Below are positions 10,718 through 22,400 of a stretch of 64,000 nt of DNA, piece after piece. The notes below the pieces were generated by a model, which saw only the letters and a list, made by a program, of their open reading frames with translations, was not told where the DNA came from and did no database searches. This DNA comes from Leishmania donovani (Eukaryota; Euglenozoa; Kinetoplastea; Trypanosomatida; Trypanosomatidae), in assembly GCF_000227135.1 (NCBI RefSeq), contig NC_018235.1:186001-250000 (forward strand). The letters run 5' to 3'. Each line of letters starts with the position of its first letter. Positions within the stretch are counted from its first letter, which is position 1. Position numbers and translations under genes: made by a program.

Positions 10718-12217
10718 ATGCCTCCAAGGGCACGGCCGTCGGCGCGGCGGCGCCAGCGCAGTAGCGGGACGCGAGTTGGCAGCATCAGCGGCAGACCCAG
10801 CACCGCTACCGGCGCCGGAGGCAGTGAGACAGGCGCCGCTGCAGAGTGCCGGCGGGCACACAACTCGGGGAATGGCGGCAGCACCGGTAGCGACTCTAGC
10901 GGCAACAAAAGGTGGAACGGGTCGCGCACGTCTGCCGCCACCACTGACGCGCCTCCGTGCCTTGTCATGCCAACAACAGCGGCGGTGCGTGCCTCTCGCG
11001 TGCCCAACACGCACGACCGCGAAACCGACGAGGACGAGGCGGACATGCTACAGCGCTTCTCGAACGTGTCAGAACGGCAGAGCGCACGGGGGATGTCTCC
11101 GCCGCCCTCTCCCTCTCGCGCATTCGATGGCACCGGGGACGCGGAGTGTGCGATGCACATGCCACCGGCACAACACGGCGGTCGCGCTGCCGTATCGCTG
11201 GAACGCGTCCCCGTATCCGTGCTGCCTGTATGCGCCTTGGACAAGACAGCAGGCGCGTCCAGCCCTGCACAGGCATCGCCGCCAAGCCAGTCCGTCCGAA
11301 GCTTTTCTTCAACCTTGCTGTCCCAGCTCCTTCTGGCTGAAGCAGCGCGCGCAGAAGCAGCAGCAGTGACCGTGGCACAGCAACAATGTCACAACAGCGT
11401 TGACGATGGCAGCTACGCAAGCGCGGCGCCGTTCTGCGCGTCGACACCCTCGCAGGATTCGCAGTTGCCGCCACGGATGACTGCCATGGAGACAACTCGA
11501 TTATACCGACACCATCGTGGCTCGGGCGCGGCATCCCTGCACGAACAGCTGCCAGAATCACCGTCGTCTGTGGCAGCGTCTCCGGCGCGACTGCCCATGG
11601 ACTACCTCGCCGTGTCCATCGGTGTCGTGCCCCTTCCGGGCTCGGAGACGCCGCACGGGAGTGCGGCCCCGCGCAAGAGGAGCCGATGGTGGCCCTGGAG
11701 TCTCACTGCCCCAACGGTAACCCCAAATGCCGCGACCGGCGTCGTCGGTGAAGCAGCCTGCGATACGGCTAGCCGCATCACAAGGGTCGATGGTAATGCG
11801 GCGGAGGCGAGCTGGCTCACCGTCCATGGCGACCCGACGGTCTCTGTGCACCAGCTGCGCCCGCTACGTTTCTACACAAGTGGCCAGCAGCACACGGCCG
11901 GCGCCGCAGCCGGCCGTAGCTCCACTTCGCCCACTCTCAAACAGCCCACCGGCGTGACAGCGACGGCGGTGGCCGACAACGTCGTCTCGATCGAGCCCAG
12001 CAGCCGCACCATGGATGTGCTGGGGTGGTCCGGCGTGTTCGCAGATGTGCCGCTCGCCCTCCCTGGTGCGCAACCAACGAACCTCCCGGGGGCAACGGGT
12101 TCTGTCGTGAAGGGGAGCAAAGGCGTCCACGCACGCGGTGGTGACCGTGACGGTAGCTCGCAGTCGGAGGCACTGTTCTGCAGCGGTGTCGCCTCCATCT
12201 CCGTCATTCTGGCCTGA
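10718..12217 (+). CDS. Low-complexity hypothetical protein (499 aa)
   Basis: The 499-residue product is rich in Ala, Ser, Thr, Gly and Pro and looks largely disordered. Its N-terminus is strongly basic (MPPRARPSARRRQR). A short Ala/Glu-rich stretch (LLAEAARAEAAAV, about 207-219) may be helical. Around residues 318-326 there is an isolated basic-aromatic patch, RKRSRWWPWS. No signal sequence, membrane segment or known domain is visible. Long open length in a compact coding composition and position within the unit support a real gene. Function is unknown, and I cannot suggest one. Confidence 0.65.
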   Translation: MPPRARPSARRRQRSSGTRVGSISGRPSTATGAGGSETGAAAECRRAHNSGNGGSTGSDSSGNKRWNGSRTSAATTDAPPCLVMPTTAAVRASRVPNTHDRETDEDEADMLQRFSNVSERQSARGMSPPPSPSRAFDGTGDAECAMHMPPAQHGGRAAVSLERVPVSVLPVCALDKTAGASSPAQASPPSQSVRSFSSTLLSQLLLAEAARAEAAAVTVAQQQCHNSVDDGSYASAAPFCASTPSQDSQLPPRMTAMETTRLYRHHRGSGAASLHEQLPESPSSVAASPARLPMDYLAVSIGVVPLPGSETPHGSAAPRKRSRWWPWSLTAPTVTPNAATGVVGEAACDTASRITRVDGNAAEASWLTVHGDPTVSVHQLRPLRFYTSGQQHTAGAAAGRSSTSPTLKQPTGVTATAVADNVVSIEPSSRTMDVLGWSGVFADVPLALPGAQPTNLPGATGSVVKGSKGVHARGGDRDGSSQSEALFCSGVASISVILA

Positions 12218-13016
12218 GCTCTACGTTGAAGGAAATGGTGCGTGTGTGGGGGGGGGGGTTGGAGAGACGGCGACGCCAGATGCGTGTCTGCGGCGAGCTG
12301 CCGCGCAGCCCCCCCCCCCTTCTCCTTCTTTTTCTCTCTCTGTCCTCACTTGGCTTCCTCGCGCGCTTGCGACAATGACGGCCGCGCCATGTGATGTCGC
12401 TGTGCACGAAGGCAGGTCGGCTCCGTGGTCTCGGCGTTACACGCTCCGTGTAGACGCGGGGAGGGGGTATCATCACGGCGGAGAACGCGATGGCGTTCCA
12501 CGTGTTGGGCGTAAAGACAGAACCATGGGCGGGTGGGTGCGGCAGTGGCACGCAGACGAAACCGTGAGCGAGAGAGGCAATGCGCGAGAACGAAACAGAA
12601 CTTGGCAGGTGACGTCTGCCGAGGCGGGGGGGGGGGAGGGGCACGTCAGGCACGTGGCACTGTCGTGCAGTGCCGAGCTTGCCTCCTCTCCTCCCAGCGG
12701 TGCTTTTGTGCGCGAAGAGAAATACCGTAGCACCGAGAAGCCAGGCGGAGAGAGTAGATGGCGGGCAACATCTCTTAAAGTGCTCGCCGCGCCCCATGCA
12801 TGCCACGCGAGCCCTTCTTGGCGGAATCTGCACGAGCGCGCGCAGGCCAATCCTTCACCTCTTTCTTTTTTATTTGCTGTGCTCTTCGTCTTGCTCCAAA
12901 CCTCCCTCCTCTCCTGAGGTCCCTGACCCCGCCACTTGAGGGTCGGCCCCCTCCCCCTCCCCTTCATCGGCAGCTCTGGTGCACGAACACGCGCAAGCAC
13001 GCCTTCTTCGTGGCAG
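12218..13016 (+). other. Intergenic spacer, no gene seen
   Basis: About 800 bp. G-run at 12248-12258, C-run at 12310-12318, G-run at 12626-12635, then a C/T-rich stretch at about 12860-12965 upstream of the next ATG. Frames crossing it have no protein-like composition. Confidence 0.55.
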
Positions 13017-14117
13017 ATGCCGCCGTCGCGCAAAGTGCGGCACGCCGCTGCGGTGCAAGAGCCTCGCATTCCCGCGAAGCAGCAGCGGCAGCAGCAGCAG
13101 CAGCAGCAGCAGCGCTCGCCCTCCCCTGATCACGCCGTCGGAAAAGGTAGCTCTGCAAGCACATCGACTTCCACCGGTGCAACCGCCCGTGCTGCACCGC
13201 GGCTCCGCAAGGGGAGCTTGTCACGGACCTCCGTGACAAGTTCCCCCGTGGGGGCATCGAATCCGCGACGGCATGCGAGTGCGGCGACGTCGTGGCGGGC
13301 ACAGCTACTTCATCTCGCTACGCAGGAGGCGTACACTGCCGCGACGCTGTTGCGCCTGCTACCCTCGACAGCGCCCGCCGACGCCAGGGATGGTGTACAG
13401 CCTAACCAGTTGCTCTTGGGCACCGCTGCGCCGCCACCTGCGCCTTGTGGTGCTGGGGCTGCAGGTGGGGCCAGGGTGCAAACTGCGCAGACGGCACGCA
13501 TGGCTAGACGGAGCGCATACGATGCGTCGGCACCAACCGCTCCCGCTGCCACCACCGAGGCTGCTTCCCCGCCTACCCACACTATCAAATGGACGTCGTA
13601 CGGGGAGCTCTGGGAAGGCCTACTGGCTCGCCTCCCGCTAGTGAACGGAGCCAACGACGCCGCGAAGCCCACGCCAGCCACGGGCGGCAACAGCGACGGC
13701 AACGGTATCACCGGTGGTGGCAAGCGGTGCGGCGGAGAGTCGGCGGGTCACCGGGGCGACAAGAAGGCAGCGGTGGCCGCTGCTCTCGCTCACGGGGGTG
13801 CGAAAGCGGGCGACATGAACTCGCCCGCCACCGATGTCTCTTCGATGCTCAGCAACGATTGGCGATCTTTCTTTCTGCACCGGCGCCTGAGCGGCACTGC
13901 GACGGCTGGAGGTCGCACATGCACTGCTGCGCCTCCACAGGGGCACCAGGCAGCAGCGCGTCCGCAGCGGCGTCGGCTGGACAACCTCACATGCTCACCC
14001 TACATGACGCACGCGGAGCAGCGAGCGATACGCCGGTACACCGCCGCAGCAATCGCCTCTGTGCCGAGTGGCGTGCGACGCGGTCTCAGCACGATCTGCG
14101 TGCTGGACTTCCTGTGA
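13017..14117 (+). CDS. Low-complexity hypothetical protein with poly-Gln tract (366 aa)
   Basis: I chose the ATG at 13017. The frame continues upstream only to a TTG at 12936. The 366-residue product has a basic start (MPPSRKVRHAAAV), a Gln-rich run with eight consecutive Gln near residues 26-33, and then Ser/Ala/Thr-rich sequence. More ordered pieces are KWTSYGELWEGLLARLPLV near 185-205 and a C-terminal segment with MTHAEQRAIRRYTAAAIASV that looks helical. No recognised domain. An AG (13015-13016) abuts the ATG, so either the acceptor lies further upstream or the leader is nearly absent. Its neighbour at 10718 has similar composition, but I see no alignable similarity. Confidence 0.65.
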   Translation: MPPSRKVRHAAAVQEPRIPAKQQRQQQQQQQQRSPSPDHAVGKGSSASTSTSTGATARAAPRLRKGSLSRTSVTSSPVGASNPRRHASAATSWRAQLLHLATQEAYTAATLLRLLPSTAPADARDGVQPNQLLLGTAAPPPAPCGAGAAGGARVQTAQTARMARRSAYDASAPTAPAATTEAASPPTHTIKWTSYGELWEGLLARLPLVNGANDAAKPTPATGGNSDGNGITGGGKRCGGESAGHRGDKKAAVAAALAHGGAKAGDMNSPATDVSSMLSNDWRSFFLHRRLSGTATAGGRTCTAAPPQGHQAAARPQRRRLDNLTCSPYMTHAEQRAIRRYTAAAIASVPSGVRRGLSTICVLDFL

Positions 14118-14803
14118 CTTTCTCTCTCACCCTACATCTTCTTTGTAATCTGTTCGTGCGCGGGTGCAGCATCCTTTGTTGGTGCAGATGAGCCATTTGG
14201 CGGGACGGCGGGCCTGGTCGGTTTCCCTTGCCTCGCCGTCGCCAACGCAGCACAGTCAACCTGCTATACGCTGCTCTTCACTTCTGCTACACACAGACAG
14301 ACAGATTACTCCTTTCCCGTCTCGCTAGCTGTGTCATGGTGTACCCAACAAGCAGCCAGAAGACGCCCTCGGCTCCGTTGCCCCTCTACTGCTGCTGTTC
14401 TTCACGTCCAGGTACGCCAGAGGAGCGCCCCCACCCCCTCCCCCCCCCCAAAAAAAAAACGGGCAAAGTAGACGCGTGCATGCGCGTATGTTTGCAGGCC
14501 ACGCTCTTCATGCGCGCGCGTAAGCAGGCAAGGCCGTAACGGCTCTCGGTCTTTCTGACATACTCGCACTCCGTCATGCACCCTCATTATGTCGTCCTCA
14601 TCGCCTTGCGCAGAAGCGAATCGCTCCGAACCAGCTTCATCCTTAGCCCTCCTCCCTCCCCCCTCCCCCGCACTCACCAGCACCACCGCACCTCACAGGC
14701 AACCTCTGGAGTGCACGCGTACATATAACCTAACCATCTCGTTTCTTCCTCCCCACCCCCACCCCGCCATACCGCCCCACCGACACACGCCTACACGGGC
14801 CTG
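14118..14803 (+). other. Intergenic spacer, no gene seen
   Basis: About 690 bp, with a C-run followed by an A-run at 14438-14459 and a C/T tract at about 14640-14790 leading to the next ATG. No protein-like frame. Confidence 0.55.
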
Positions 14804-17326
14804 ATGCTGAAGACCGGCAAGGATCTCTCCCAGGGCCAGGCCTTCCACCGGCAGCTGCTCAGCGAGTACAACACGGAGATCACGTTGGATAATTACGTCT
14901 CCTACTTTGAGCTGAAGCCGATTGCAAAGAAGATCGAGCACATCCGGCAAGCGTTGGAGTCCACGTACCGTGACCGGTATGCGCACCGCAGCGTCGTTGA
15001 GCCATCGCTGACGTCGACGCTGACGATTACGGAACCGCTGCAGGTGGAGCCCGTGCAGCCCTGTCTGTGCGAGACGTCCGCCGCCGTCACGCCGACGGGC
15101 CGGCGCGATGACAAGGAGTTTCCCGCCTCGCCCGTCTTCGTCACACCGAGAGGGCGGCAGCAGCACATCACCACTACCATGTTCACCGACCCGCTCTCGC
15201 CACTCTTCTTCGAGACACCCGGCTTCAGGGCGCTAAAGGAGACGGACAAGGAGCTGGCGGCGCTTATCCAGCGCCGCATCCAGCTGCAGGAGAGGTTCTT
15301 CGAGAAGCTGCATGAGTCGTACATGCGCGTCAAGCGCTACCTCATCAAGCTCGAGCGCGACTTTGTGAACGCTGTCGCGGAGCTACGCACTTTCAACGAG
15401 GACCACATCCGCAACGAGCTCCCGCGCAACTACATCCCGTCGCTCTACCTGAAGCTTGAAGTCATAGTCAAGTACCGCGCCCTCAACCTGAAAGCGTTCC
15501 GAAAGATTCTGAAGAAGTTCCAGGAGCGGTGCGCCTGCGACAGCCTCGAGCTGCTGCAGCGCGTCGTGAACATTGACCGGCTCATCTACGCGAGCAACAT
15601 CTCACAGCCTTCCATCGACTTTCGCAGCGCGGCGCTCGATCTGATTGTAGTGTACGGCACCGTCTTCAGACTCACGTACGAGCAGGCCGTCCGACACATG
15701 AAGCAGTACGAGAACCGCACCGGCGTCAACGCGCAGCGTATCCTGCCTAACAGCCAGACCTTCTTCGTCGCCGACGCCTTTCCCCACCACGAGCGCCCAG
15801 GTACGTTTGCGGTGCGAGTGCTTTCCGGCACGTGCAGCCTTTTCTGCGAGAAGATGATCACGGAGGTGCTGCAGTGCCCGCGCTATCCCGGCAACAGCTG
15901 CGGCCGTTTTGCGAACGGCGAGGTCAGCGTGAACCTGCAGGCCCCTGTCCGTGGCGACGACGTGTTCGTCGTGCAGTCCATGGTCGCTCTCGAGTCGGAA
16001 AACCTCAGCAACGCGGGGGCGCTGATGGAGCTGGCGCTGCTAGTCCACTCGGCACAGCTCGCGGCGGCGGCGCGCATTACGGCGGTTATTCCGTATCTTG
16101 CATACACGAGCAACGTCGCCTCCATCTCGGCCGTGGCGGAGATGATTGAGTTGGTCGGCTGCCACCACGTCATCACGGTGGACATGCACAGCGACCAGGT
16201 GGAGGGCATGTTCTCCATCCCGATAGAGAGCGCCTCTGCCATGTACGAATTTGTGCGTTACGTCTCGAATCTATTGGAAAGCGAGGGGAACACCTTCGAG
16301 AACATTACGGTCGTCGCCCCAAGCGGCGAGTTTCTCGGTCGTGCGAAGGAGTACGCGGATGCGCTCATGCGCTACAACAACCTCGACAGCGCCACGCAGT
16401 TCGTGTCGGTGTGCACGGCGGTGCGGCGGGTAGAGACGCAGCCGTTGGCGTGCACCACTCGGACCAACCGCCACGACTACGAGATTCCGCGCGTGATAGC
16501 AGAAAGCCACCGCTGCACCGGCCTTTCCTCGTCTGGGGAGGTGGCGCACGAGTGCAAGCTGCAGCAGCAGCAGCACGGGCCAGTGACGCGGAGCACGGAG
16601 TGGGGTACGCCGAACAGCAGCACCGCTGCAAGCGTGGCGACAAGCCACATCAACGTTAACACCCCCATCGATGCCCAGGGGAAACAGTACCTGCATAGCC
16701 CTGCTACGCCGCCCGCGGCGGATGCGGTGACGTCGGAGCTAGTCGCCATCGTTGGCAGCGAATCACAGGCCGTGAGTTTCAGCACGCACAGCTACTACGC
16801 CAGCACGAACGCCACCGCACACGGCGGCACCCACAACCTTCTGCTGCAGCGCCACGGCGAGCCGGACATGCAACGCAGCAGCAGCACTCTTGGTATCGAG
16901 AAGGCCCTTCGGCAACAGGAAGAGGGCCCTCAGGCACTCATCATGCGTAAGGAGACAGCGAGCAATGAGTACAAGAACTACGTCCTTGTCGGCGATGTCA
17001 AGGACCGCCTGTGCATCATCATTGAAACTGTGATCGACGAGGCTATTAACATGGCACACGTGGCGCGCTGCCTTCAAGAGCAGGGCGCAGAGCGCATCAT
17101 CCTCGTCGCGACGCACGCGGTCATGTCCGGCAATGCAATCAATCTACTGGTCGAGTCGCCCATTGAGCTGGTCGTGGTTACAGATAGCGTAAATCAGGAC
17201 GAGCTCATGAAGAACCCGGCGCTGGCGCGCAAGCTGCGCGTCGTGCCGATCGCGCCGTTGCTCGCGCGCGCGATCGAGAAGATTCACACCGAGAACACGC
17301 TCGCGACACTTTTCGACAAGTCCTAG
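14804..17326 (+). CDS. SPX domain fused to a degenerate PRPP-synthetase-like domain
   Basis: This 840-residue protein begins with an SPX domain (about 1-245). The first helices carry FHRQLLSEYNTEI..NYVSYFELKPIAKKI (14-45) and the last carry NLKAFRKILKKFQ (228-240), whose lysines form the inositol-pyrophosphate site in SPX proteins. Residues 335-545 and 720-840 follow the ribose-phosphate pyrophosphokinase fold: GRFANGEVSVNL, VRGDDVFVVQS, ITAVIPYLAY, VDMHSDQVEGMF, VLVGDVKDRL. Key catalytic parts are changed. The ATP-contacting YARQDKK segment reads YLAYTSN (431-437). The ribose-phosphate loop DDMADTCGT reads ETVIDEAIN (741-749). The SPDAGG loop reads APSGEFLG. A low-complexity insert (about 545-715) splits the second half. 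I therefore infer a regulatory or inactive PRPP-synthetase partner that responds to phosphate status. It could still be annotated as PRPP synthetase by similarity. Confidence 0.88.
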   Translation: MLKTGKDLSQGQAFHRQLLSEYNTEITLDNYVSYFELKPIAKKIEHIRQALESTYRDRYAHRSVVEPSLTSTLTITEPLQVEPVQPCLCETSAAVTPTGRRDDKEFPASPVFVTPRGRQQHITTTMFTDPLSPLFFETPGFRALKETDKELAALIQRRIQLQERFFEKLHESYMRVKRYLIKLERDFVNAVAELRTFNEDHIRNELPRNYIPSLYLKLEVIVKYRALNLKAFRKILKKFQERCACDSLELLQRVVNIDRLIYASNISQPSIDFRSAALDLIVVYGTVFRLTYEQAVRHMKQYENRTGVNAQRILPNSQTFFVADAFPHHERPGTFAVRVLSGTCSLFCEKMITEVLQCPRYPGNSCGRFANGEVSVNLQAPVRGDDVFVVQSMVALESENLSNAGALMELALLVHSAQLAAAARITAVIPYLAYTSNVASISAVAEMIELVGCHHVITVDMHSDQVEGMFSIPIESASAMYEFVRYVSNLLESEGNTFENITVVAPSGEFLGRAKEYADALMRYNNLDSATQFVSVCTAVRRVETQPLACTTRTNRHDYEIPRVIAESHRCTGLSSSGEVAHECKLQQQQHGPVTRSTEWGTPNSSTAASVATSHINVNTPIDAQGKQYLHSPATPPAADAVTSELVAIVGSESQAVSFSTHSYYASTNATAHGGTHNLLLQRHGEPDMQRSSSTLGIEKALRQQEEGPQALIMRKETASNEYKNYVLVGDVKDRLCIIIETVIDEAINMAHVARCLQEQGAERIILVATHAVMSGNAINLLVESPIELVVVTDSVNQDELMKNPALARKLRVVPIAPLLARAIEKIHTENTLATLFDKS

Positions 17327-19488
17327 CACACGCATACGCGCACGCACGGACGTGCGTGTGCGGTGCGACAACCGTGCCGGCGTCCGCCGTGATGCGGAGA
17401 GAAGAAAAAAAAAATAGGATCAAGCAAACGGTGAAGACGACATAAAGAAGAAAAGTTGTGAGGGGGAGGGAACTGCTCCGACGCACTCGCCCGTGTGTGC
17501 GTGTGGCGGTGGCGGTAGTAGTGGTGGTGGGGCGAAGTGATGCATTGATGGTGGAAGCAGTGGCATGTGTGTGTATATACATATATGTCTCTCTGTGTGG
17601 GTAAGAGCACGGTTAGGTGATGAAGAAGAGATAACGCAACGGAAGGCGGATCATGTCGATTGAGCATCCGTCGTGTGTCCTCGGCCCCAGCACCCACGCA
17701 ACGATCGTCTTCCCCTTGCTCTGATGAGGATGAGGAGAGTGATGAGAAGGACGTGTTATAAGTTGCCTTCGCGGACGTCCGGGCCTCCTGTGTTGTTGTT
17801 TGATATTTTGTTTTGTGTGGTGAGGAGCGCTGGATTGCACGCGCCGACACCGCTTTTTCTGCCTCCTCCCCGCCCCCACCCCTCTTGTTGTTTTTTTTTT
17901 GTGTGTTTCTGTGTGTGTGTGTGTGTGTGTGTGCGTGTGATCAGCACATCTGGCGCCGAAGCACCGATACGTGCGCGCGGACGTTCTGCTACAGTTCGTG
18001 CCTACATCGAAGCACACACACGCACACACGGGCACGGGTACAGAGACCCTAACGCACGCACCACCGTTGTGTTCTTGGCTCCGTCCATCCTCTCCCCCCC
18101 CCCTCATTGCTTGATGGTTCTGTGTTGGGGGCACCTTGTCGTATTCGATTCCCGTAACAACTTCAACGCCGGTGCGCCGGAAAGCGGCCGCCAACAAAGA
18201 CCAAAAAAAAAGGAAAAAGGGAGAGGGAGGGCGAATGAGCGGAAGCGCCCTTCAAGATGGAGTAGAACTGCTCAAGCAGCGCAGCAGCAGCACCAAAAAC
18301 CACCGCCATTCCGCTCCCTCGCCCCCTCCCCTGCCCTGGCGTGTCCCCGCGCACAGACATGCACAGTCGAATACGAGAACGCCACTCGAGGGAGCAGGAC
18401 GCGCGACAAGAAACGAAAACAAAGAAACCTGTATGCCCAACGTGAGTCCATAGAACCGAGAGGGGGGGGGCAAGGGAAGCGACGGGCAGGAATGGTGATG
18501 ACAAGCGCGGCGATCATTTGTGATGGGGCCTCCCTCCTTATCAGCTGACTGTCTCATCTCTGCTCGACACCACGTGCTACGGTAGGTCGGCAGGCCGTCT
18601 AGTTGACGAGGGGAAGGGCTTGGAGGAGGGAGGGGGCAAGGTGAAGCTGAGCGAGGTGCGGCCCTCCTCTCTCTCTCTCTTCGGCTCTGTCTATACGGTG
18701 GCGTCGTGAGGTGACTTGTCCATCACGGCATGTCCGTTCGGCAACCCTCCCACCCACCGAGCCACACCCAGCCAGCTCAGCCCTCCAACTTGCCTCTCCC
18801 TCTGTCCCGCACGCACTGCTGTCTCTTCTCTCGTGTCCCGCTTTCGCTCCGCGCTTGCGTGGTCACTTCGTTGGGCCACACACGCCCTCTTCCAGGCTGG
18901 CATCAAAACACCTTCTTAGCTCAACGACTGCCCTGGCAAGCTCATCGAATTCGACTTGCGCCTGGGTCTCTGCCCGCCCTTCTCCCTGCTCTTCATCTCT
19001 GTGTGCGCACGCACGCACAACACACACACACACGCGTGCGCGCAGAGAAATCGCATCGCCGTGCGGTGCGTTCTGTGTTCTCTTTTGTTTCTTGTGAACG
19101 GAAGGGGTGGTGGTGCGCACTCCGTGTATCCGTGCTGCCCCTGCCGCTGCTGCGGGTGCTTGTCCCGGTCGCGGATCGTGTCTTGACGTCGCCGCGCTTG
19201 GCCTCTGCGTTGCTTTCCTCCAACACCCACGGTCATCACGGCTCGTGTCATTTTTAGACTGCGCGGACGGCCCTGCCCCCTTCTCCGTCGCAAACCCTTG
19301 GCGCGTCCACTGGTCCTCGCCGCGCTCGCTCATGATCGTCCGCTGACCCCTGAGAGTGCCGTGTTCTTAGAAGCCGGTGCCGAATCGTTCTTGTTGTTGT
19401 TGGAATAGTGTGGGGAGGGGGGGGTTCATGTGCCTCCCTGCCTGTCCCGCCCCTTCCGTTTTTGTCTTTCTGTGTCTTCAAGTTCTCC
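17327..19488 (+). other. Long spacer (2.2 kb), no gene seen
   Basis: Untranslated-type sequence with A-runs (17404-17414), a T-run followed by GT repeats (17891-17932), A-rich 18205-18220, and C/T-rich segments towards the end. The frames across 17323-18548 are translations of repeats. No RNA gene was recognised; the GATTCCCG at 18147 is not within a tRNA-like fold. Confidence 0.55.
19441..19482 (+). promoter_or_regulatory. Predicted polypyrimidine tract and spliced-leader acceptor of the kelch/pseudokinase gene
   Basis: A nearly pure C/T stretch with TTTTTGTCTTTCTGTGTCTTC ends in AG at 19481-19482, six bases before the ATG at 19489. This is the standard kinetoplastid trans-splicing arrangement. 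Other AGs exist upstream, so the exact site is uncertain. Confidence 0.4.
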
Positions 19489-22400
19489 ATGGGCACCTCG
19501 CGGGTGCACAGCACAAGCGGGACGGCGGGAGCGCGATGGAACTCGATCTCTCTAGGTCCACGTAGCATCGCCGGCAGCACGCGTGGGCCCCACGGGCTGC
19601 AGTGTCGTCGTGGCTTCCGCGTCCTTCACTTCCTGCTGGCATGCGCCATCGCCCTCCATGCCGTCACGGCACCGCTCTCCACCTGCTACGCTTACATCCG
19701 CCATGCAGCAGCGCCACCCTCCATCACGGCTGAGACGCCAGCGGCCCCCTCTCTCATTCGCCCGAACGGCCTGCCCCCCGCCGCCCCCGCCGCACCGTGG
19801 CGCACGCTCAACGAGTCGCTCTTGCCGTACCCCGTCTTCTACCCCGCCATTGCGTTGCTGAACAGCTCCATCTTGCTGCTCGGCGGCTGCGCCACGGCAA
19901 CTTGTGCCACACCCGTCGGGGCGTCAGGAACGAGGGTTGCCGCATCGCGCCACCGAGCAAGCGCGGCGACCTCCGTCACCTCGCCGTACCACGAGCGCTT
20001 GCTCTCCTTGAACGTGGACAAAGGCAACATCACAACGCTGCCGCAGCTGACGCTGCCTTCCGGGCTAGGCTTCGCTGGCCGCTACGCAGCCGTCACGCTC
20101 ACCGATAGTGTCTACGTCGCGCGTAGCTGCACCATGAGCACGCAATCACCAGCCGAGGTGGCGAGCATGACGGCAGAGGAGCTGCAAGCAATGCAGGCAG
20201 CCTACGCGCCGGTGGTAGCGTTCTACCCGGAAGGAACGGCGCACGCGAGCACGCGTGTCGGTGGCCCAGATCCGCCACCAGCAGTGAACCTGACCTACTT
20301 CAAGGTGCCCGCCGATCGCGTGCGCGTCAACGCCAGCTGCACCGCTCTCGCAACGGAAAACAAACTGCTCATCATTGGCGGCTTCCTGCTCTCCGGGAAG
20401 CGCGTCACGGCCAGCGTTGACTCCTTCAACGTCGTCACGCGCAAGTACGACGCCGATGTCGCCTTCCTGACCGCACCTGTGTTGCAGCCATCCGTAGCGA
20501 CATCGACCGGGTTCGCTGCCGTTGCAGGCGGCTGGACCTACGAGGCCGACACCACGGCCAGCGCGACTCGCGAAGCTAGGGCACTGCAAGAGGAGAGCCG
20601 CGTTAGGCGAAGCAGCCGCGTTGCCGTGAGCGGTGAGCCGCTGCATCTAGTTCAGGAGCTGGCGACGCCGCCAGGGAAGTCATCGGCATCCCCCCGCTCT
20701 GACACGCCATCATCACCGCCGTCACGGTCCGTGCCGTCACCGGCGCCACTGCAGCCAGTGGCGCGTTACTTGTTTGATCTCTTGTTTTTCGAGCCCGACA
20801 GAGTACGCGGCTGCTCACGCGCCGCGCCACGTGGTGCGCTGCAGATAGGTGGAAGCATTTGCGTGTCGCCGGTGGACTCCTCTACCCTACCACGCACAGC
20901 CGTGGAGGACATTCTTCTCTCACCCAACGGCTGCCACGTGGCGGTATTTGGTGGCCAGGTGGTGCTGGTCGATCACAACCTGGGACATATCGCGGCGCTG
21001 GATATACGCGCGAGGCTGGCACAGGCGTTCGCCGCTCGTGCGCCGTTGGTCCTGCGACCACCGCCGGCGGTGACGCTGCTTCGAACAGCGAAGCCGAACG
21101 CTGCCGCACGCGCGTTCGCCGGAACCGAGAGTGCGGCAAGCCGGGATGCCCAGGCCAGTAGCCGCCACAACGATCACGCCGGATCGACGGCCGTGTTCGA
21201 CAGCAGCGGAAGCAGCAGTGCAGCGCCTATGACCTCATCGACGTCATCGTCTTCTTCAGCCACCGCCTCATCGTCGTCTTCATCGGCGCCGCTGCCGGAG
21301 TACCGCTACTCATGGATGCAGCCGACCCTTATCTCACTGCCCTACGCCCGCCGCCCCGCCCCGGCTGCTGCGCCGGACCCGCCCGTCATGGCGGACACGA
21401 TCCTTCTTTACTACGCACTCGGTGGCGAGGACGTCTGGTCACAGGTGGTCACCGCGGCAGGCGACAGTGCTGCTGCTGATCTTCTCGATCCATCAGGCAG
21501 GCAGCATGTGGTGCCGCAGCTGCACGGTGACCCCTCAACTCTCCGTGCCACCGGCAAAGGCACGGAAGCCGTTGTCCGTCGGGAGCCGACGCTTCGCTGG
21601 GCTCAGCGGGAGCTGCCGGACGTGCGCTACGACAGAGACCGCCCCGAGCTGCTCGCCGTGACGATGCCCACGCCGCTGTGGCCCGATGCGCTCACCCTGC
21701 AGACCAACTCCGAGGGCATTATCCATCTAGCGTTTCGAGACCTCAACTACACACGCTACTGTAGGTGGAATCGGCTTGTCGACAACGACGATGACAATGT
21801 GGTCTGCGCTGTCCGGCTCAGCAGTCGCCGCGACTGCGTCGGCAACACCGCCGGCACACTCGACAGCGCCTACGACGGCTCCCCGAACGCGACTATCCTC
21901 TTCAGCGCCAGCGGCAGCACGACCCCGGTGTACGTATGCTTCAGCTACGTGGTGCGGCCAACCTTGTGGCCTACATGCCGCATCCGGCAGTCCTTTTCCA
22001 TCTTGAATCCGATGATGCCACTGCGCATCCTCGACAACAGCCACACCACCTCCGCGCCGACGCCAACACCACGTCCTTCTCCGACGCGCGACCCTGCCGA
22101 CAAAACCACCAGCTCCCCGCTTTTCATGCTCGCCGTTGGCGTGTCTATCGTTACGCTACTGGTGGCAGTGCTCCTCGCTGCGCGGCTTCAGCATGTGCCG
22201 GAGGATGGGCTTCTGGTGATGAGCCTGCTCGACCGCGGCGATGGCGCAGGTGACCAGCACGCGAGCCCCGGGATTCGCGGCCGCAGCTGCGGCGGCGCCG
22301 CGAGGCACAACGGGCAAGGCCGACGCAAGCGTCTTCTCCGCGGCAGCGGCGAGCCCAACAAAGCCGCAGATGTCGAGGATGACGACGAGCCTGGCCTGTA

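Noticed and set aside
18120..18180. GTATTCGATTCCCG resembling a tRNA T-loop
   Set aside because: No matching A-box, acceptor stem or anticodon arm could be drawn around it.
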